Shown here piece by piece: positions 6,001 to 7,258 of a stretch of 7,258 bases of DNA (the stretch's first letter is position 1; every line of letters begins with the position of its first letter). The stretch covers positions 1 through 7,258 of the forward strand of contig JAJXUS010000097.1 in assembly GCA_021782675.1 (NCBI GenBank), read 5' to 3'. Both the position numbers and the translations under genes were made by a program. The stretch comes from Acidobacteriota bacterium (lineage in GTDB: Bacteria; Acidobacteriota; Terriglobia; Terriglobales; Acidobacteriaceae). Below the pieces are notes generated by a model. That model had not been told where the DNA came from. It did not search any database and saw only the letters and a program-made list of their open reading frames with translations.

Positions 6001-7258
6001 AGAAAGGCACCTACACGCAGTACACGCCGGCGGTGGTTGACAGGCCGACTGCGCTCGTTCTGACCGGCTCGATCCTCAAAGACATGATCCCAAGCCCCGG
6101 CTATCTTTCGATCAACAGTACATCGCTGACCGCTGGCAGCACAGTGGTGACGGTAAGTGGGGGGCTGCCTGCAGGTCTTGCCGCCGGAATGCGGGTGGGC
6201 GGAACTGGCGTCGGGCCGGTCAATTATGTCACATGCGTTTACCCGACTTCTCCCTGTACGACCGCGAACACGTTCCAGCTTGCACGTCCGGCAACGCTGT
6301 GGACGGTTGGGAACACCACCCCAGGAAGCAGCACCATCACCAACGTACTGCGCGTGAAAGGGCTTGCCGCTGGCATGACGCTGAACTGGGGCGCGAACAC
6401 GACGCCCATTGCTATTTCCGCTGTGAATCAACTCGGATCAAGCAACACAATCACATTGGCCTCGAACGCTATCGGAAACGGATTCAACCCTTCGGTTCTG
6501 AACGTGGTGAGCGGCAGCTGGTCATCGAACCTTACCGCCGTGCAGGCGACGCCTGCGATCATGTTTGTCCACAACTCCGCTGCGCTGGAGAACGAGTTCG
6601 GGCTCAACGAGGGCAGCAGTATCAGGGGCGGCCTCATCATTGGACCTAATATGTACGACTACAGCGGGGGAAGTGTGGCTCGCACCGGTCCCGGCTTGCA
6701 GGGGCTGCTCATCGCCGGGTGGACGCACTTCCCGGTATCCGACTTTACGATTCAAGGACTGGACGGCGCGGGTGTCGTGATCGGTGGCCCGGATCAGATC
6801 ATTCCATCGAGCGTGTATGGATACGCGGCCAACTCCTCGACATGGTCAACCGACTGGCCGATGACCGAATCCGAATTTCGCAGCGTCTGGGTGCGCGACG
6901 GCGGCGATCCGCTCACAGCTCAAGCTTCATGGGAGATGATGACTCCCGCACAGGCTTCTTACTTCGCCGACAGGATCAATGGCATCACGCTCTCGGGCGG
7001 CGGCGCGGCGTGGACCTACTATGACGGGCTTGATCTCGGCACCTATCATGCTTCGGACATTGGCTCTTGGACCGGCACGATGAACAACTACTTCACTAAC
7101 CAGTTTCACCTTGAAGGGGGAATGTCCACGCACCATGCGGTCATCAATCAGCCGTATGACCTGATGCGCATACTGGAAGGCACGAACACTCATATCTCGG
7201 ACGAGCAATTTCTAGGGCCATTGTTATCCGTCAAACTCGATAGGGCAGACCAGCCAGA
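3078..7258 (+). CDS. Giant exported fibre-like protein with tail-fibre repeats and beta-helix domains (3' end outside window)
   Basis: The frame runs unbroken for 1393 codons to the right edge, so the protein is longer than seen. GAGGAAGG (3066-3073) gives a good ribosome-binding site four bases before ATG. Residues 1-34 are a signal peptide (RTASRGAKRVRH, hydrophobic 18-31, cleavage after AMA at 34). Residues 35-130 look like a small beta-sandwich. KxYVD motifs at 150, 191 and 228 with SGGxxTGxLxxxGDP segments are phage tail-fibre repeats. GADFGARLQACVNAV (251-265) begins a pectate-lyase-like beta-helix to about 550. Residues 640-900 carry fibre motifs (SGAVRVNYESGAG, HNCLQIDNSGYITNTG, VPLSAGGTGATTAATALQNLG). 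LWVDVAHGGTDIGAAITAAV (941-960) opens a second beta-helix-like region. No catalytic residues for polysaccharide cleavage are evident, so an adhesin or surface fibre is as likely as an enzyme. No phage structural genes are nearby. Domain boundaries are by eye. Confidence 0.85.
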   Translation, partial: MTLTERTASRGAKRVRHALGIAVLMMMATAAAMAQGIATTTVQGTVYLANGQTGAGTLVVKWPAFTTAEGQAVAADSLTSSITADGFVSVQLAPNQGATPAGLYYTAVYYMSDGSTSTEYWVVPAATQATLAQVRTQVMPAAQAVQAVSKTYVDQKVSELTQSLLTASGGSLTGPLFLNGDPSQPLQATDKHYVDSQVSTALPLSGGTMTGVLNVNGDPTQEMQAASKHYVDAAAANAWPGMVLRADQFAGADFGARLQACVNAVDATYGGTCDARNFAGTLGMAANLNLSTGNTALLLPCATIATANQIVVAAGTRNVALRGCALRGGSQASGSTGGTVFAYSGTGAMVQVGDATYAVDTPGFHMDNVVINTTAAANASAQGLTAYRTQELDLESLYLLGNANQTGMTLDGTGNYTGGTFMDVQVSGFQTAVNAVGHQATNSATTDWVNASTFVRLHINCPTANGSPIAGTYGINLQQGDGNTFTGGDVEGCGTALHLGSNAQNNTIVGLRNENSTKQVVADAGSAYNNWITGGTMFTGQLTDNGTRNSFLDTFHRSFNALNGDWYGSQQDATVINHYRLGTGAGNERGLQDRYQTDSGYRWTMGLTDATAGEQYYQILDELNNVNRFSAGQYNNGQSSTNNQTVINAAGTGAVVLNGSSNAGTGGVVIGSGGASSSTVATINNAGNAQFNGTLQVGGAAQSTGTMTVRNNADAEVDYYLWPGLTASQKGSFTYKDFNGNSQWYMVKDQSNNWALNSAVGGLDSFKAYQSTNSGDTYINASNASGAVRVNYESGAGSSFKVYGGNSSTLYASFTGTNAIAFPGLAAVSGHNCLQIDNSGYITNTGAACGSGGSGTVVAGSTGQIAYYTADGASIGGTSMVPLSAGGTGATTAATALQNLGALAASQLVSGTGDSRTAAANAASVEEVRRLAGHVCAEDYLWVDVAHGGTDIGAAITAAVQAGPLQSTTEVTLCQKGTYTQYTPAVVDRPTALVLTGSILKDMIPSPGYLSINSTSLTAGSTVVTVSGGLPAGLAAGMRVGGTGVGPVNYVTCVYPTSPCTTANTFQLARPATLWTVGNTTPGSSTITNVLRVKGLAAGMTLNWGANTTPIAISAVNQLGSSNTITLASNAIGNGFNPSVLNVVSGSWSSNLTAVQATPAIMFVHNSAALENEFGLNEGSSIRGGLIIGPNMYDYSGGSVARTGPGLQGLLIAGWTHFPVSDFTIQGLDGAGVVIGGPDQIIPSSVYGYAANSSTWSTDWPMTESEFRSVWVRDGGDPLTAQASWEMMTPAQASYFADRINGITLSGGGAAWTYYDGLDLGTYHASDIGSWTGTMNNYFTNQFHLEGGMSTHHAVINQPYDLMRILEGTNTHISDEQFLGPLLSVKLDRADQP
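3579..3800 (+). repeat. Two 111-bp (37-residue) tail-fibre-type repeats inside the giant gene
   Basis: Residues 168-204 (SGGSLTGPLFLNGDPSQPLQ...KHYVD...) and 205-241 (SGGTMTGVLNVNGDPTQEMQ...KHYVD...) are in-frame copies of 37 residues. They share an exact 16-base DNA match, TAAGCACTACGTGGAT, at 3647-3662 and 3758-3773, exactly 111 bases apart. A degenerate half copy (SKTYVDQKVSEL, 149-160) precedes them. The pattern resembles the phage tail-fibre repeat family, in which such units build trimeric stalks; trimerisation here is inferred. Confidence 0.8.
6120..6479 (+). repeat. Possible diverged internal duplication in the second beta-helix region
   Basis: Two consecutive segments of the giant protein share a pattern. 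Residues about 1015-1075 read STSLTAGSTVVTVSGG, then GLAAGM (1033-1038), then TANTFQLARPAT. Residues about 1080-1134 read TPGSSTITNVLRVK, then GLAAGM (1095-1100), then SSNTITLASNAIG. Both run: Thr/Ser-rich strand, Val-rich strand, GLAAGM turn, variable strands, NTxxLA strand. Similarity is at protein level only and was judged by eye. The copy looks like a small all-beta module inserted between the start of the second beta-helix and its later rungs. Confidence 0.45.

Noticed and set aside
5238..6431. Minus-strand open frame of 397 codons opposite the giant gene
   Set aside because: Its composition is Arg/His/Ala-rich with no recognisable domain. The plus-strand frame here carries clear fibre and beta-helix motifs without interruption.
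3078..7258. Prophage or prophage remnant
   Set aside because: Fibre motifs alone suggest phage, but the protein has a signal peptide, and no integrase, capsid, tail, lysis gene or attachment site is visible in the window.

Overview
The window is GC-rich and gene-dense and most resembles a chromosome of an Acidobacteriota member (Terriglobia, in the Granulicella/Acidobacterium/Edaphobacter neighbourhood). This is an inference. It rests on the mix of a type I-beta DAHP synthase, a YVTN propeller lipoprotein, 'GGGCTAAAGCCC'-type intergenic repeats, and a very large exported protein that joins phage tail-fibre repeats to pectate-lyase-like beta-helices, a protein style I associate with that group. 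No rRNA or other direct taxonomic marker is present.

Left end (1-300, minus strand): the first 25 codons of an AlaC-type alanine aminotransferase run off the left edge. Upstream of it is a perfect TATAAT whose predicted +1 falls on the A of an ATG. That ATG opens a 25-codon frame with 14 alanines, eight of them consecutive, ending in TAG. A GC-rich hairpin overlaps the end of the frame, and a C-rich, G-poor segment separates it from the aminotransferase. This looks like an alanine-sensing attenuation leader, possibly leaderless and possibly Rho-dependent, and is the most interesting signal in the window.

Middle (300-2756, plus strand): a tandem array of four 21-bp repeats headed by a perfect inverted repeat lies before a two-gene unit. 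The first gene is a complete DAHP synthase (first step of the shikimate pathway) with an N-terminal ferredoxin-like regulatory domain and all four metal ligands. One base after its stop begins a YVTN-type beta-propeller lipoprotein, probably translationally coupled.

Right (2757-7258): a 267-base gap with several potential RNA hairpins leads to a strong intrinsic terminator. The terminator ends only 18 bases before the start codon of a giant secreted protein. This frame is open to the right edge (1393 codons seen, no stop). It has a signal peptide, tail-fibre-type 'GGxxTGxLxxxGDP...KxYVD' repeats, a first beta-helix-like region, a linker of widespread fibre motifs ending in 'LSAGGTGATTAA', and a second beta-helix-like region carrying a possible internal duplication. 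G+C falls visibly toward the right end.

The aminotransferase and DAHP synthase are both amino-acid metabolism genes, transcribed divergently from a shared 450-base intergenic region. The giant surface protein appears to be a separate transcription unit.
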